From contig NZ_JBHRZT010000072.1 in NCBI RefSeq assembly GCF_042649685.1, positions 496,001 through 560,000 on the forward strand: DNA of 64,000 nt, read 5' to 3'. The notes under the pieces were generated by a model that did no database searches, was not told where the DNA came from, and saw only the letters and a list, made by a program, of their open reading frames with translations. Origin of the DNA: Bacillus_BA songklensis (GTDB taxonomy: Bacteria > Bacillota > Bacilli > Bacillales > Bacillaceae_H). The translations under genes were made by a program, and so were the position numbers. The first letter of the stretch is position 1. Every line of letters begins with the position of its first letter. Positions 1-8,492 of the stretch are shown piece after piece.

Positions 1-1245
1 GAAGAAATTGTCCGCAATTATCTTTTCATTACAAGCGGCTCCTGTGGTCCCTGCCGCTTTGGTACGTATGTGACAGAGTACCGGAAGGCATTGCGGGATG
101 CGGGATTTGACGGTTTCCGGGTTCTTCTGTTCCAACAACAGAGCGGCTTAAAGCAGGCTACGGGTGAAGAGTCAGCTCTTAAATTAGACAGCTCATTTTT
201 TATCACGTTTTTGAAGGCTGTTTTCATCGGCGATATTTTGAATGCACTCGGTTATCGTATCCGCCCTTATGAAGTGACAGCGGGATCAACCAATGCGGCT
301 CTTGATCGCTGTAAACAATATTTGCATGAAGCTTTCAGCAAACGGAAATCGCTCATAAAAGCCTTATACCGATGCCGCAAAGAACTGCAAGCGGTGAAAG
401 TAGACCGGACAATCGTCAAACCAAAAGTAAGCATTATCGGCGAGTTTTGGGCGATGACAACGGAGGGAGACGGCAACTATCGATTACAGCAATTTTTGGA
501 GGAAGAAGGGGCCGAAGTAGAAGTACAATCCGTTACGGCATGGATTTTATTTTTGATCTGGGAGGGACGTTATGATACCCTCAAACGGATGAATTTGCGC
601 CAGGATGATTCCGGTCGTAAAGGACTGGAAGGAAAGAACCCTCAGCTGCGCCTGCGGATGCTGCAGTTGGCCGACCGTACGGTAAGAGTGATGTTTCAAA
701 CGTATGCCAGAGTCATTGGACTTCACGGCTATCATTTGCCTGATATGGATGAGATTGCGAAGGTCGCGCACGATCACTATAACAACCATCTAAGAGGTGG
801 AGAGGGGCATATGGAGGTCGGCAAGCTCATTTTGAATGTAGTGAAACGCAAAGTGAACATGACCGTTTCGGTCAAACCTTTTGGATGTATGCCTTCATCA
901 GGCGTTTCAGACGGCGTCCAGTCATTGATTACCGAGATTCACCCGGAAGCAATTTTTCTTCCTATTGAAACAACGGGAGACGGGGCGATCAATGTATACA
1001 GCAGGATTCAGATGATGCTGTTTAAGGCGAAGCAGGCGGCACAGAAGGAGTTTGACGAAGCCTTAACGAAAAAAGGGTTTACAGTTGAGAAGCTTCGAAT
1101 GATGGGTTCTTCCCAATCTACCCGACCGCTACAAACAGGCCGGCATGTTGTTGCTTGTACGGCAGCAAACCTGGTATATGGCATACCCGGTTTCTTCAAC
1201 CGGTTTTCGTTCCGAAGAAACAAAGAAGAAATGGAAAGTATTTAG
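1..1245 (+). CDS. 2-hydroxyacyl-CoA dehydratase activase-type protein, C-terminal part
   Basis: The reading frame is open from the first base, so the gene starts upstream of the window. The visible start carries an SGSCGPCRFG-type cysteine motif, and near residue 290 there is a GCMPSSGVSDG motif. Both are typical of the C-terminal half of the large CoA-protein activase / 2-hydroxyglutaryl-CoA dehydratase D-component family. Family members bind an Fe-S cluster and belong to radical-type 2-hydroxyacyl-CoA dehydration systems. In Bacillus-type genomes a long stand-alone version is common and its substrate is not known. A strong terminator follows, so this is the last gene of its transcript. The family is fairly certain; the exact reaction is not. 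Confidence 0.75.
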   Translation, partial: EEIVRNYLFITSGSCGPCRFGTYVTEYRKALRDAGFDGFRVLLFQQQSGLKQATGEESALKLDSSFFITFLKAVFIGDILNALGYRIRPYEVTAGSTNAALDRCKQYLHEAFSKRKSLIKALYRCRKELQAVKVDRTIVKPKVSIIGEFWAMTTEGDGNYRLQQFLEEEGAEVEVQSVTAWILFLIWEGRYDTLKRMNLRQDDSGRKGLEGKNPQLRLRMLQLADRTVRVMFQTYARVIGLHGYHLPDMDEIAKVAHDHYNNHLRGGEGHMEVGKLILNVVKRKVNMTVSVKPFGCMPSSGVSDGVQSLITEIHPEAIFLPIETTGDGAINVYSRIQMMLFKAKQAAQKEFDEALTKKGFTVEKLRMMGSSQSTRPLQTGRHVVACTAANLVYGIPGFFNRFSFRRNKEEMESI

Positions 1246-1320
1246 GGATTTATGTATAGAGATTTCCAAATTTGGGCAAAATAAAGCTGGAAAACGTCCA
1301 ATCTCGTTTTATTCTCAAAA

Positions 1321-1362
1321 CACAAAAAGAGCGGGTTACCGTATAAACCCGCTCTTTTTGTG
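1321..1362. terminator. Perfect palindromic terminator
   Basis: A 17-base arm (CACAAAAAGAGCGGGTT) pairs with its near-exact complement and ends in a T-rich tract. It sits 75 bases after the dehydratase-type gene. The A-run on the other side means it could also work in the opposite direction. Confidence 0.85.
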
Positions 1363-1457
1363 TTTATTATCCCCATTATGCGGTCGTAAACATTTCATAA
1401 TATCCTTGTTTTTGTAACATACTGTACTTGTCTAATAAAACGAAGGGTAAGATAATC

Positions 1458-2924
1458 ATGAAGAAGGTTCTTTTATTTCTTGTCGATTCATTAATGCCTG
1501 GCATACTGGAAGGTTGCATGCAGCAGAGAACAGTTCCAGCACTTCAGTTTTTAGTGGATCGGGGAAGATATTGGTCTAATTGCATTACAAGTTTTCCTAC
1601 TATGACAGCCTCTGTTGATAGCTCATTGGTGACGGGTGTATATCCTGATGTTCATCGGGTTCCTGGACTTATTTGGTTTGATCCTGAAGAAAAAGAAATC
1701 ATTAATTATATAAACGGTTGGAAGTGTGTAAGGAAACTCGGTCTTTCAAATTGTGCGAAAAATGTTCTTTACAACCTCAATGAGAAACATTTAAGCAAAC
1801 AAGTGTCCACTATTTTTGAGGAACTAGCAATGAGAGGAAGAACATCAGGTGCCATTAATGCAATGGTTCACAGGGGTGTTAAAAAACATCGCGTCCGGCT
1901 TCCTTTTTTACTCAACCTATCAACAAGGTTTCGCTTTCATGATCATATTTCCGGTCCTGATGTGATGACATTAGGGGCAATGGTCCAAACAGATGTACAG
2001 GAGATCCCAAAGCAAATACAAGGATTTAAACAAGTGTATGGGATTAACGATACTTATGCCATCTCGGCAACAAAATCACTTATCCGATCCGGAAATGCCC
2101 CGGAATTTTTGCTCGTATACCTTCCGGATAATGATCATCAAGTACATAAGAAAAATCCCAACCATGCCGAGGAATCCTTGATTCAAGTGGACAAATGCAT
2201 ACAGCAGATTTTAAATACATTTAGTTCTTGGGATGAAGCACTCAATCAGTATATATTTATGGTCACCAGCGACCACGGCCAAACGCGTATCGGAAATGGA
2301 AAAGAGTTTAACATTGATCTTGACAGTCTCCTTGAACGCTTTAAAGTTCTTCAATTAGGGGAAGATGTGAAAGATCACGATATTGTAGTCTGCAACAACG
2401 AACGTATGGCTTACATTTATCCCCTGAAGCCGGAAATGGAAGAACAAATTTCACGTCGATTGTTGTCGGAATCGCGAATTGATATTATCGCAACAAAAGA
2501 GAATGGAGGGGTCCGGGTAAAAGAAGGCGGATCAGGCAGGGAGGTCTATTTTAAACCGAATGGACAATATAATGATATTTATGGTTCAACATGGATAATT
2601 AATGGAGAATGGGAAGTCCTGGATTTACGTCTCAACGATAGGCTAGTGGATTATGGAGATTATCCTGATGCACTTTCGAGATTATATGGTGCCATGTATT
2701 CTCAGGAGATTCCTGTGATCGTGGTTACAACCCGACCAAGATACGAATTTAAAAGCCGGTTTTATCCCGTTCATTTAGATGGTGGAAGCCACGGTTCTTT
2801 ACACAGGTTTGATTCAACGATTCCTCTTATCATAACCGGAACAGAACATCGCATAAATGAACCGCCTCGGTTAATCGATTTAAAGCACTTTATCATTAAC
2901 ATTTTTGAAAATTCCGCAAAATAA
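1458..2924 (+). CDS. Alkaline phosphatase superfamily / nucleotide pyrophosphatase-phosphodiesterase
   Basis: A protein of about 488 residues of the type I phosphodiesterase/alkaline phosphatase fold. Visible motifs are the N-terminal metal Asp (LLFLVDS), the nucleophile region SFPTMTASVD with its Thr, the LPDNDHQVH metal site and the SDHGQ metal site; a late DGGSHGSLH supplies a further His. No signal peptide is evident. I chose the ATG at 1458 because GAAGGG lies 10 bases upstream; an in-frame TTG at 1428 has no ribosome site. It is followed at short distance by an SGNH hydrolase and a TVP38 membrane protein, which suggests headgroup or phosphodiester hydrolysis in envelope lipids, but that is inference. 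Confidence 0.8.
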   Translation: MKKVLLFLVDSLMPGILEGCMQQRTVPALQFLVDRGRYWSNCITSFPTMTASVDSSLVTGVYPDVHRVPGLIWFDPEEKEIINYINGWKCVRKLGLSNCAKNVLYNLNEKHLSKQVSTIFEELAMRGRTSGAINAMVHRGVKKHRVRLPFLLNLSTRFRFHDHISGPDVMTLGAMVQTDVQEIPKQIQGFKQVYGINDTYAISATKSLIRSGNAPEFLLVYLPDNDHQVHKKNPNHAEESLIQVDKCIQQILNTFSSWDEALNQYIFMVTSDHGQTRIGNGKEFNIDLDSLLERFKVLQLGEDVKDHDIVVCNNERMAYIYPLKPEMEEQISRRLLSESRIDIIATKENGGVRVKEGGSGREVYFKPNGQYNDIYGSTWIINGEWEVLDLRLNDRLVDYGDYPDALSRLYGAMYSQEIPVIVVTTRPRYEFKSRFYPVHLDGGSHGSLHRFDSTIPLIITGTEHRINEPPRLIDLKHFIINIFENSAK

Positions 2925-3058
2925 CAACTTTCGATATAAACGTAATGATCGTATGAAGTATCCCAATAACTCCCTTAAAAACGATAAATAAAAAAATAAA
3001 TAATGAACAAAATGTAAAAGTGAATATTAATCATTTTTACGTACAAAAGGAGAATCAA

Positions 3059-3697
3059 ATGGAAAGCCGAGTTTTTTATATTGCCCTAGGAGATTCTCTC
3101 ACTGAGGGAGTGGGAGCTTCTACACATGACCAGTCATTTACGGCCCATTTTTTTCAAGCCATAAAACAAACGAAAGAATGCCAATACATGAATTTTGGTA
3201 AATCAGGGCGCAGCAGCGGAGAATTGCTTCAATTTCTTACTGATTCCAAAATACGCGATTTCTTAAAGAGAGCAACTCATATTACGATTACAACAGGCGG
3301 AATCGATATGATTCGTGCTTATCAAAATAACGTTAACTTTTTAGAATACGTTCGTACGTTTCAAACGTTAAAGCAAAACTTGAGACACATATTACGCAAT
3401 ACAACTGAAATGAATCCAACCACTCAAGTATTCTTAATGAGCCTTTATAATCCCGGTACTCCGGATCACAAATTATATAAGGTAGCCAATAAATTGATTC
3501 GAAGGATAAACCGATTATATGAAGAAACGGCAAAACAATTTAGTGTTCATACCATTGATCCTCTGGATTCTTTTTTAAATAAGCCGCACCTATTGGCAGA
3601 TGAAGTTCATCCTAATGATTTAGGCTATAAGGTCATAACCGATTTGTTTCTAACTAAATACAAGTTTGTATGTAGTCCCTTTTATCCCAAGTGTTGA
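3059..3697 (+). CDS. SGNH/GDSL-type hydrolase
   Basis: About 212 residues. Block I is ALGDSLTEG with the catalytic Ser, and block V near the C terminus is DEVHPND with the Asp/His pair. Block III is TTGGIDM, where the usual GxND Asn is replaced, an oddity for the family. There is no signal peptide, so the enzyme is probably cytoplasmic; esterase or lipase activity is the usual family role. The ATG at 3059 has AAAGGAGA at the right distance; the in-frame upstream ATG-like start lacks one. The next gene begins only about 20 bases later, which supports co-transcription. Confidence 0.8.
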   Translation: MESRVFYIALGDSLTEGVGASTHDQSFTAHFFQAIKQTKECQYMNFGKSGRSSGELLQFLTDSKIRDFLKRATHITITTGGIDMIRAYQNNVNFLEYVRTFQTLKQNLRHILRNTTEMNPTTQVFLMSLYNPGTPDHKLYKVANKLIRRINRLYEETAKQFSVHTIDPLDSFLNKPHLLADEVHPNDLGYKVITDLFLTKYKFVCSPFYPKC

Positions 3698-3716
3698 AGC
3701 AAGGAGTTTTCGATAG

Positions 3717-4352
3717 ATGAAAAAAGGGTTATTTTTTGCCATCATTTATGGAGTTGTTCTCATTACAGCCTTTTATTATCGCGATTTTTTATTGAAGTGG
3801 TTGCAGGAAAGTGATGTCTCACAACTTCCTCTCATGTTTTTTCTTTCAGCTCTTTTTGGCGTAATTCCCATTATTCCATTTACCGTTTTTGCCGGGATGA
3901 TGGGAGCGAAATATGGCGTTTGGCTTGGCAGTATCATCAATTGGTTTGGCTCGATAAGTGACGCGGTCATCATTTTTGTTTTGGTGCGTTATTTCTTTGT
4001 CAATCAATTCCAACAATATATAAGCCGCTTTAAACGCTTAGATAAATTTAATGAAATTGTAAATCGGAATGCTTTTATTGCGGTATTGATCGCTCGCATT
4101 AGTCATATCGTCCCCCCTATGGTAGTTCATATCTATTCCGGGTTAAGTTCGATGTCATTTAAAACTTTTTTTCTTGCCACCGCCATTGGCCAGATTCCCG
4201 GAATGTTCGTTTATGCCTATTTAGGAAATCAATTGTTTACTTCTGTTCAAACATTTGTGCTTGGTCTTGCGATATACTTAGGATTTATTCTTGTAGTTTT
4301 TTTGATTTACCGATGGTGGTTGAAAGGAAAGACAAAGGTTGCCGTAGAGTAA
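3717..4352 (+). CDS. TVP38/TMEM64 (VTT domain) family membrane protein
   Basis: A protein of 211 residues with about five hydrophobic segments and a central VTT/SNARE-associated region (FAGMMGAKYG, then a basic loop and ARISHIVPPM). The family includes DedA/YdjX-type proteins, several of which act in membrane lipid handling. AAGGAG precedes the ATG at 3717. It is the third gene in a row with the phosphodiesterase and the SGNH hydrolase, and it is convergent with cardiolipin synthase. The family call is solid; the transported or flipped substrate cannot be read from the sequence. Confidence 0.8.
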   Translation: MKKGLFFAIIYGVVLITAFYYRDFLLKWLQESDVSQLPLMFFLSALFGVIPIIPFTVFAGMMGAKYGVWLGSIINWFGSISDAVIIFVLVRYFFVNQFQQYISRFKRLDKFNEIVNRNAFIAVLIARISHIVPPMVVHIYSGLSSMSFKTFFLATAIGQIPGMFVYAYLGNQLFTSVQTFVLGLAIYLGFILVVFLIYRWWLKGKTKVAVE

Positions 4353-4468
4353 GATCAACATGATGGAATAGAGCAGCAGTTCACCTGCTGCTTTACCCAC
4401 ATTACGATTCACAACCTAACGCTTACCTCGATGTTAGATAAAAAAGAGAAAACAGCGGAAGCAGTCTT

Positions 4469-4504
4469 AACCACCCGAAGAAACAAATTCTTGGGTGGTT
4501 TTAC
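4469..4504. terminator. Bidirectional hairpin between tvp38-like gene and cls
   Basis: Arms AACCACCC and GGGTGGTT flank a 16-base loop and run into TTTAC on the plus strand. A weaker AGCAGCAG/CTGCTGCT hairpin lies about 100 bases before it. Confidence 0.65.
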
Positions 4505-4682
4505 TTTTGCCTAGCTTTAAAACTTAGGAAACCAGATAAGCGCGATGAGTCGGGTAAAAATAAGGCGTTTCCTTTTTATGATTGCTCGTATGGCTCTATG
4601 CAATATCTAACAAAAATATAAGCCATACGTTCATTTATAGCCATTAGAATATAAAATAATAAACAGTAGGTTTGTACCTAGT

Positions 4683-6128
4683 TTAAAGGATGGGAGATAA
4701 TAAACGTGAAATCGATTCTTTAAAGCGAGTATAATAAGAACGCTGCTGATAAGCATCTAATGTTAATTCAGAGGATTGCTGAATGTCTTCTTTAAAAGCC
4801 ATCGCTAATTGTCTGGCTGTTTTAGAATGATAAAGAAAGGCATTCACTTCAAAATTTAAACGAAAACTTCTTACGTCTATATTTGCTGTCCCAACTGAGG
4901 CGATTTTATCATCCACTACAATCGTTTTGGCATGAAGAAATCCATTTTGATAGATGTAAACCTTTGCTCCCACTTTTAAAAGTTCACCTGCATTGGAATA
5001 GGTTACCCAGTATACAAATGGGTGATCCGGTTTATTTGGAATCATGATTCTGACATCCACACCTGATAGGGAAGCAATTTTTAAAGCATCCAATAAACTA
5101 TCGTCCGGAATAAGATAAGGGGTTTGAATGTATACGTATTTTTTCGCAGATAGGATCATCTTAATATACCCATTCTTTATTTGTTCGGACTCGGAATCGG
5201 GACCGTCAGAGACAATTTGAATCGCTACATCCCCATATTTCGTTTGACTCACATAATAATAATCTTTAAAGACAATGTCATTTTTAGAGGCTTGATTCCA
5301 ATCAAGCATAAATCGGGCCTGAATACTGTTGACAGTCTCTCCCATAATTCTTAAATGTGTATCACGCCAGTACCCAAACTTACGACTTAATCCTAAGTAC
5401 TCATCTCCAATATTAAATCCCCCAATGTATCCGATGTTTCCATCAATCACTACGAGTTTACGATGATTACGATAATTGAGCATTAAATTAAACAAAGGAA
5501 TTTTCGGAGGAAAAAAGGCCTCTATCTCACCGCCGGCAAGTTGAATTTGTCTAATAAAGTTTCTAGTTAATCCTCTCGAACCGCTAGCATCATAAAGGAT
5601 TCGAACTTTCACCCCTTCACGGGCCTTTTCCGCTAAAGCATTCGCTATTTTCTTGCCAAGTTCATCATTACGAATAATATAATAGAGCATATGAATGTGA
5701 TTTGTCGCAGCCGCTATGTCTTTGAATAACGATTCGAATTTTTCCCGACCATCCGTAAAAATATCGATTTCATTATTTTGGGTCAGGAAAGCTTCCTCAT
5801 TGCTAAGATGCATAAAGATTAAGTCTTTATATTCCTCTATGAGGGGCTCATGAAATTGAGACGCATTTCTTTCCAACAATTCCATTTGGTCGGACACTGC
5901 TTTTTGTATATGCGGGTAAAATTCTTTATCCCACTTAAAGATTCTTCTTCGACTTAGATTTTGACCGAAAATTAAATATAATATAAATCCAAGCATAGGG
6001 ATAAATAATAAAATCATCAACCAAGCCCATGTGGCACTTACATTACGACGTTCTAAAAAAACAACAGCGATGGCAAACAGTATGTTTAAGCCAAACAAGT
6101 TTCCTACTAATATGGAAGTAAAGTCCAT
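4683..6128 (-). CDS. cls: Cardiolipin synthase (phospholipase D family)
   Basis: A protein of 481 residues, the usual length for bacillar cardiolipin synthase. Two N-terminal transmembrane segments (residues about 5-25 and 33-55) are followed by two PLD domains with HKD motifs: HRKLVVID from residue 222 and HAKTIVVDD from residue 399. The enzyme joins two phosphatidylglycerol molecules to give cardiolipin and glycerol at the membrane. The start at 6128 has AAAGGAGGAG immediately upstream; a longer frame to 6275 exists but its extra 49 residues contain that ribosome site and do not resemble the family. Confidence 0.92.
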   Translation of the reverse strand: MDFTSILVGNLFGLNILFAIAVVFLERRNVSATWAWLMILLFIPMLGFILYLIFGQNLSRRRIFKWDKEFYPHIQKAVSDQMELLERNASQFHEPLIEEYKDLIFMHLSNEEAFLTQNNEIDIFTDGREKFESLFKDIAAATNHIHMLYYIIRNDELGKKIANALAEKAREGVKVRILYDASGSRGLTRNFIRQIQLAGGEIEAFFPPKIPLFNLMLNYRNHRKLVVIDGNIGYIGGFNIGDEYLGLSRKFGYWRDTHLRIMGETVNSIQARFMLDWNQASKNDIVFKDYYYVSQTKYGDVAIQIVSDGPDSESEQIKNGYIKMILSAKKYVYIQTPYLIPDDSLLDALKIASLSGVDVRIMIPNKPDHPFVYWVTYSNAGELLKVGAKVYIYQNGFLHAKTIVVDDKIASVGTANIDVRSFRLNFEVNAFLYHSKTARQLAMAFKEDIQQSSELTLDAYQQRSYYTRFKESISRLLSPIL

Positions 6129-6440
6129 CTGTTCTCCTCCTTTAGGTCCCGTTAACCAATAGTCCTCCATACAAATGGGCTTAAGGACTTTTCTGTATAC
6201 ATTCCATGATTCTTTCTTCAATTTTCCCATTATAGAGAAAGCTTTTCTTGAAGTATATACTCTTATATTCTGCATGAATCATTTATTAATTCCAGATGGT
6301 GAACAAGATATTATGAGTGAAAGTTTGGGACAAAAAGTTGGGAGACATATTAACCACGCAGTGTGTAAAAATAAGAAAGGTGGAAGGGAAGATAAACGAT
6401 GTTTTCTTTCCATCATTTTTATTAGAAGGAGTGCTGAAAG

Positions 6441-6761
6441 TTGAATAATTTTCGAAGGTTAATAAGACTTTTTAATACAAGAAGAAACCAACCATTTTTA
6501 AACATGCTGGGCAGAAGAAGAAACAATAGGGGGATGGTATGGCTTTCTTTATTAGGGCTGGGAGCTAGTGCAGCCGCTTTTGGATTAGGGAGAAATCGAA
6601 ACAACGGAATGGGAAGATCCGTTCAAAATGGATTAAGAAATAACAGATTCAATAATTTCCAACAAGCTGTTTCGATACCGGGCAAAAATGTATTCGCCGA
6701 GTTTGCAGAAGAAATGGTGCCGAATCAATCACCTGGCCAAGATAGACAAAATCAAAATTAG
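6441..6761 (+). CDS. Small basic Gly/Asn/Arg-rich protein with one hydrophobic segment
   Basis: 106 residues from a TTG start, with AGAAGGAG nine bases upstream. The N-terminal 30 residues are very Arg/Asn rich. A hydrophobic stretch (WLSLLGLGASAAAFGLG) follows, then another RN-rich part and an acidic C terminus. The layout recalls small DUF3918-type proteins of Bacillus that have a short AAA/GG membrane stretch and basic tail, but I cannot assign it to a family. Function unknown. Confidence 0.6.
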   Translation: MNNFRRLIRLFNTRRNQPFLNMLGRRRNNRGMVWLSLLGLGASAAAFGLGRNRNNGMGRSVQNGLRNNRFNNFQQAVSIPGKNVFAEFAEEMVPNQSPGQDRQNQN

Positions 6762-6860
6762 ACTAATATGCTTACACTGAGCTTGTGAATGACGCAGCAC
6801 TCAATCCAAAACGAGGCTGTCCCATAAGTCTCGAATTAATGATAAAAATTGATCTTTACT

Positions 6861-6967
6861 GAAAGGACCCGTCACGGAATCCTCCGATTTTCCTGGATTT
6901 TCATGACGGGTCCTTTCACGAGGATGACTCAAAAGGTATGGTTTTTTATGCCTTTTGAGTCATCCTC
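6861..6967. repeat. Double palindrome (GAAAGGACCCGTCA and GAGGATGACTCAAAAGG hairpins)
   Basis: Two hairpins lie side by side. 6861-6917 has 14-base arms starting GAAAGGACCCGTCA. 6920-6967 has 17-base arms starting GAGGATGACTCAAAAGG. The same second hairpin, followed by the left arm of the first, is found at 21149-21221, and a variant is at 33839-33876. Each copy lies just after a gene, so they probably serve as terminators, but near-identical sequence in separate places means a dispersed repeat. A GAGGCTGTCCCATAAGTC string at 6813 resembles the end of a small transposon-derived element. Confidence 0.8.
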
Positions 6968-7168
6968 GTTCATTTTTACTCTAACAGGTCTAATACTTGA
7001 CTCGTTCCGCTTTTCTTAACGAAATAAAAAAGGGGAAAGAAGTTTAACAAAAAAAAGACAGGCTATATAACTATTGAGAAACATTTGAATTTTTACATGA
7101 ATTTGGGTTGCTTGTTAAAAAGGACAAGCATATGATTGGTAACTTAACGACAAAGGAGGTCCGAGGAA

Positions 7169-7635
7169 ATGGCTCGTTCAGAAATGAAAGTAAAATCTTA
7201 CAAACCTTATCACAGTCCGAACGATCCTTGTTCGGCATTGGGAAAGAAATTTTACGTGACACCCCCGCACTTATACATGGGGGGCAGCCGAGAGGATTGG
7301 AACAGTTTTCACCCTGTAATCCAAAATTAGCCAAATACTTGATTGAGCAATATGGCGGTGCTGACGGAGAATTAGCGGCGGCTCTGCGTTATTTAAATCA
7401 ACGTTATACCATTCCGGATAAAGTCGTCGGGTTATTAACGGATATCGGAACAGAAGAGTTTGCCCATCTCGAAATGATCGCGACCATGATTTATAAGCTG
7501 ACAAAAGATGCAACACCTGAACAATTAAAAGAAGCCGGATTAGACAGCCATTACGTCAACCACAGCACCGCTCTTTTTTACAGCAATGGGGCCAATGTGC
7601 CGTTTACTGCGACAGACCGAAAAAAAGTCTTCTAA
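7169..7635 (+). pseudogene. cotJC: Collapsed cotJ locus: cotJA fused to cotJC with frameshift and deletions
   Basis: The ATG at 7169 (AAAGGAGG upstream) opens a CotJA-like N terminus: YKPYHSPNDPC then GKKFYVTPPHLYMG. In the run of six G at 7279-7284 the frame is lost; adding one G restores GGQPRGLEQFSP, again CotJA. Straight after that the sequence becomes CotJC, a manganese-catalase-like spore coat protein: CNPKLAKYLIEQYGG, then GTEEFAHLEMIATM. The rest of cotJA, all of cotJB and the start of cotJC are missing. A second deletion joins VPFTAT directly to the terminal DRKKVF, removing about 70 codons. A frame open from 7108 spans the chimera, but its first 50 residues are out of frame with CotJA. 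The family calls rest on remembered motifs. Confidence 0.75.
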
Positions 7636-7637
7636 TT

Positions 7638-7687
7638 AAAGGGAGGTTGTTATTAGGTTGTCCATCTAATAATGGCCTCTCTTTTTG
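7638..7687 (+). terminator. Terminator after the cotJ remnant
   Basis: GGGAGGTTGTTATTAGG pairs imperfectly with TCTAATAATGGCCTCTC, followed by five T. Confidence 0.6.
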
Positions 7688-7764
7688 TGTAACCGAAAAG
7701 AAAAGGAGCCCAAAAACATAGCTCCTCTTATGTGCCAATCATATGGATACATAGGCAGGCCATC

Positions 7765-7971
7765 TTAATCCCTTTGCGGAGAATCTTTAAAGGATGCAGT
7801 GGCTCCTGCGTGACCTTCCTCTTTCGCAAATCCTTTATGGAGCTGGCCGGCGTTTTCAATATCACCCGACATTTGATAACCTGCAACTTCTGCATTACTT
7901 GTCGTTCCATAAATGCCCATCCCGCCAAGTTCAGCATTTATGTTTTCCTGGATTTTTTTCTTTTCAGCCAT
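7765..7971 (-). CDS. Small hypothetical protein, possibly spore-associated
   Basis: 68 residues starting MAEKKKIQENINAELGG, with GAGGGGGTGA before the ATG at 7971. The middle (AEVAGYQMSGD, then GQLHKGFAKEEGHAG) has a faint likeness to small YozQ-type proteins; the likeness is too weak to name it. Hydrophilic, no membrane segment. It is the downstream partner of the hypothetical gene that starts at 8320, with a gap of about 80 bases, so the two may share a transcript. Confidence 0.55.
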   Translation of the reverse strand: MAEKKKIQENINAELGGMGIYGTTSNAEVAGYQMSGDIENAGQLHKGFAKEEGHAGATASFKDSPQRD

Positions 7972-8050
7972 TTTTTTCACCCCCTCAATGATAATGTAAC
8001 CCTTGGCATGTTCATTATCCCATTTATGATAAAGGATACAAGGTGCCCGG

Positions 8051-8320
8051 CTACTGCCATTCATTTCCTTGAAAACGGTTGTGTTTCCTGATAGCCTGAA
8101 GTGTTTGTTCAATTTCCCCCATGTACCAGCTAAATAAATCCGTTTTTTCGGACGCCTGAAAGTGTTGTTGATCCACCGAGTTCAAGAGTGCAATAACAGC
8201 TTTCAACTTTAAATCGTCGTGATATTGCACCTCGGATTCACCACTGATCTTTCCATCCACTATGAGGTTATCGTTTTCGTCTTTTGATTCGAATACAACG
8301 GTTTGCTGCTCTTTTAACAT
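8051..8320 (-). CDS. Hypothetical protein, 89 residues
   Basis: Starts MLKEQQTVVFESKDEND with a good AAAGGAGG site upstream. The second half looks helical (DLFSWYMGEIEQTLQAIRKHN). No family recognised. It lies between two terminator-bounded blocks and runs in the same direction as the small gene at 7765-7971. Confidence 0.6.
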   Translation of the reverse strand: MLKEQQTVVFESKDENDNLIVDGKISGESEVQYHDDLKLKAVIALLNSVDQQHFQASEKTDLFSWYMGEIEQTLQAIRKHNRFQGNEWQ

Positions 8321-8435
8321 AATGGTTTATCCTCCTTTTATATAGACTGATTTGCTGGTTGTATTTTTTACAAAGGACCGGTTATTAACCATCGTTTGCC
8401 CTCTTGAAAAGTATCCTTTCTTTGCCACCTCATAA

Positions 8436-8468
8436 CAAAAGTCAGGTTCCATTACCTGACTTTTGTTT
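8436..8468. terminator. Symmetrical hairpin after the DUF421 gene
   Basis: Perfect 12-base arms CAAAAGTCAGGT / ACCTGACTTTTG with a six-base loop; T tracts on both sides allow use in either direction. Confidence 0.8.
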
Positions 8469-8492
8469 GTTTTCAGCGCTTTTCCCATTGAT

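Noticed and set aside
6274..6444. 56-codon plus-strand frame before the small basic protein gene
   Set aside because: No ribosome site, it overlaps the start region of the gene at 6441, and it lacks family likeness.
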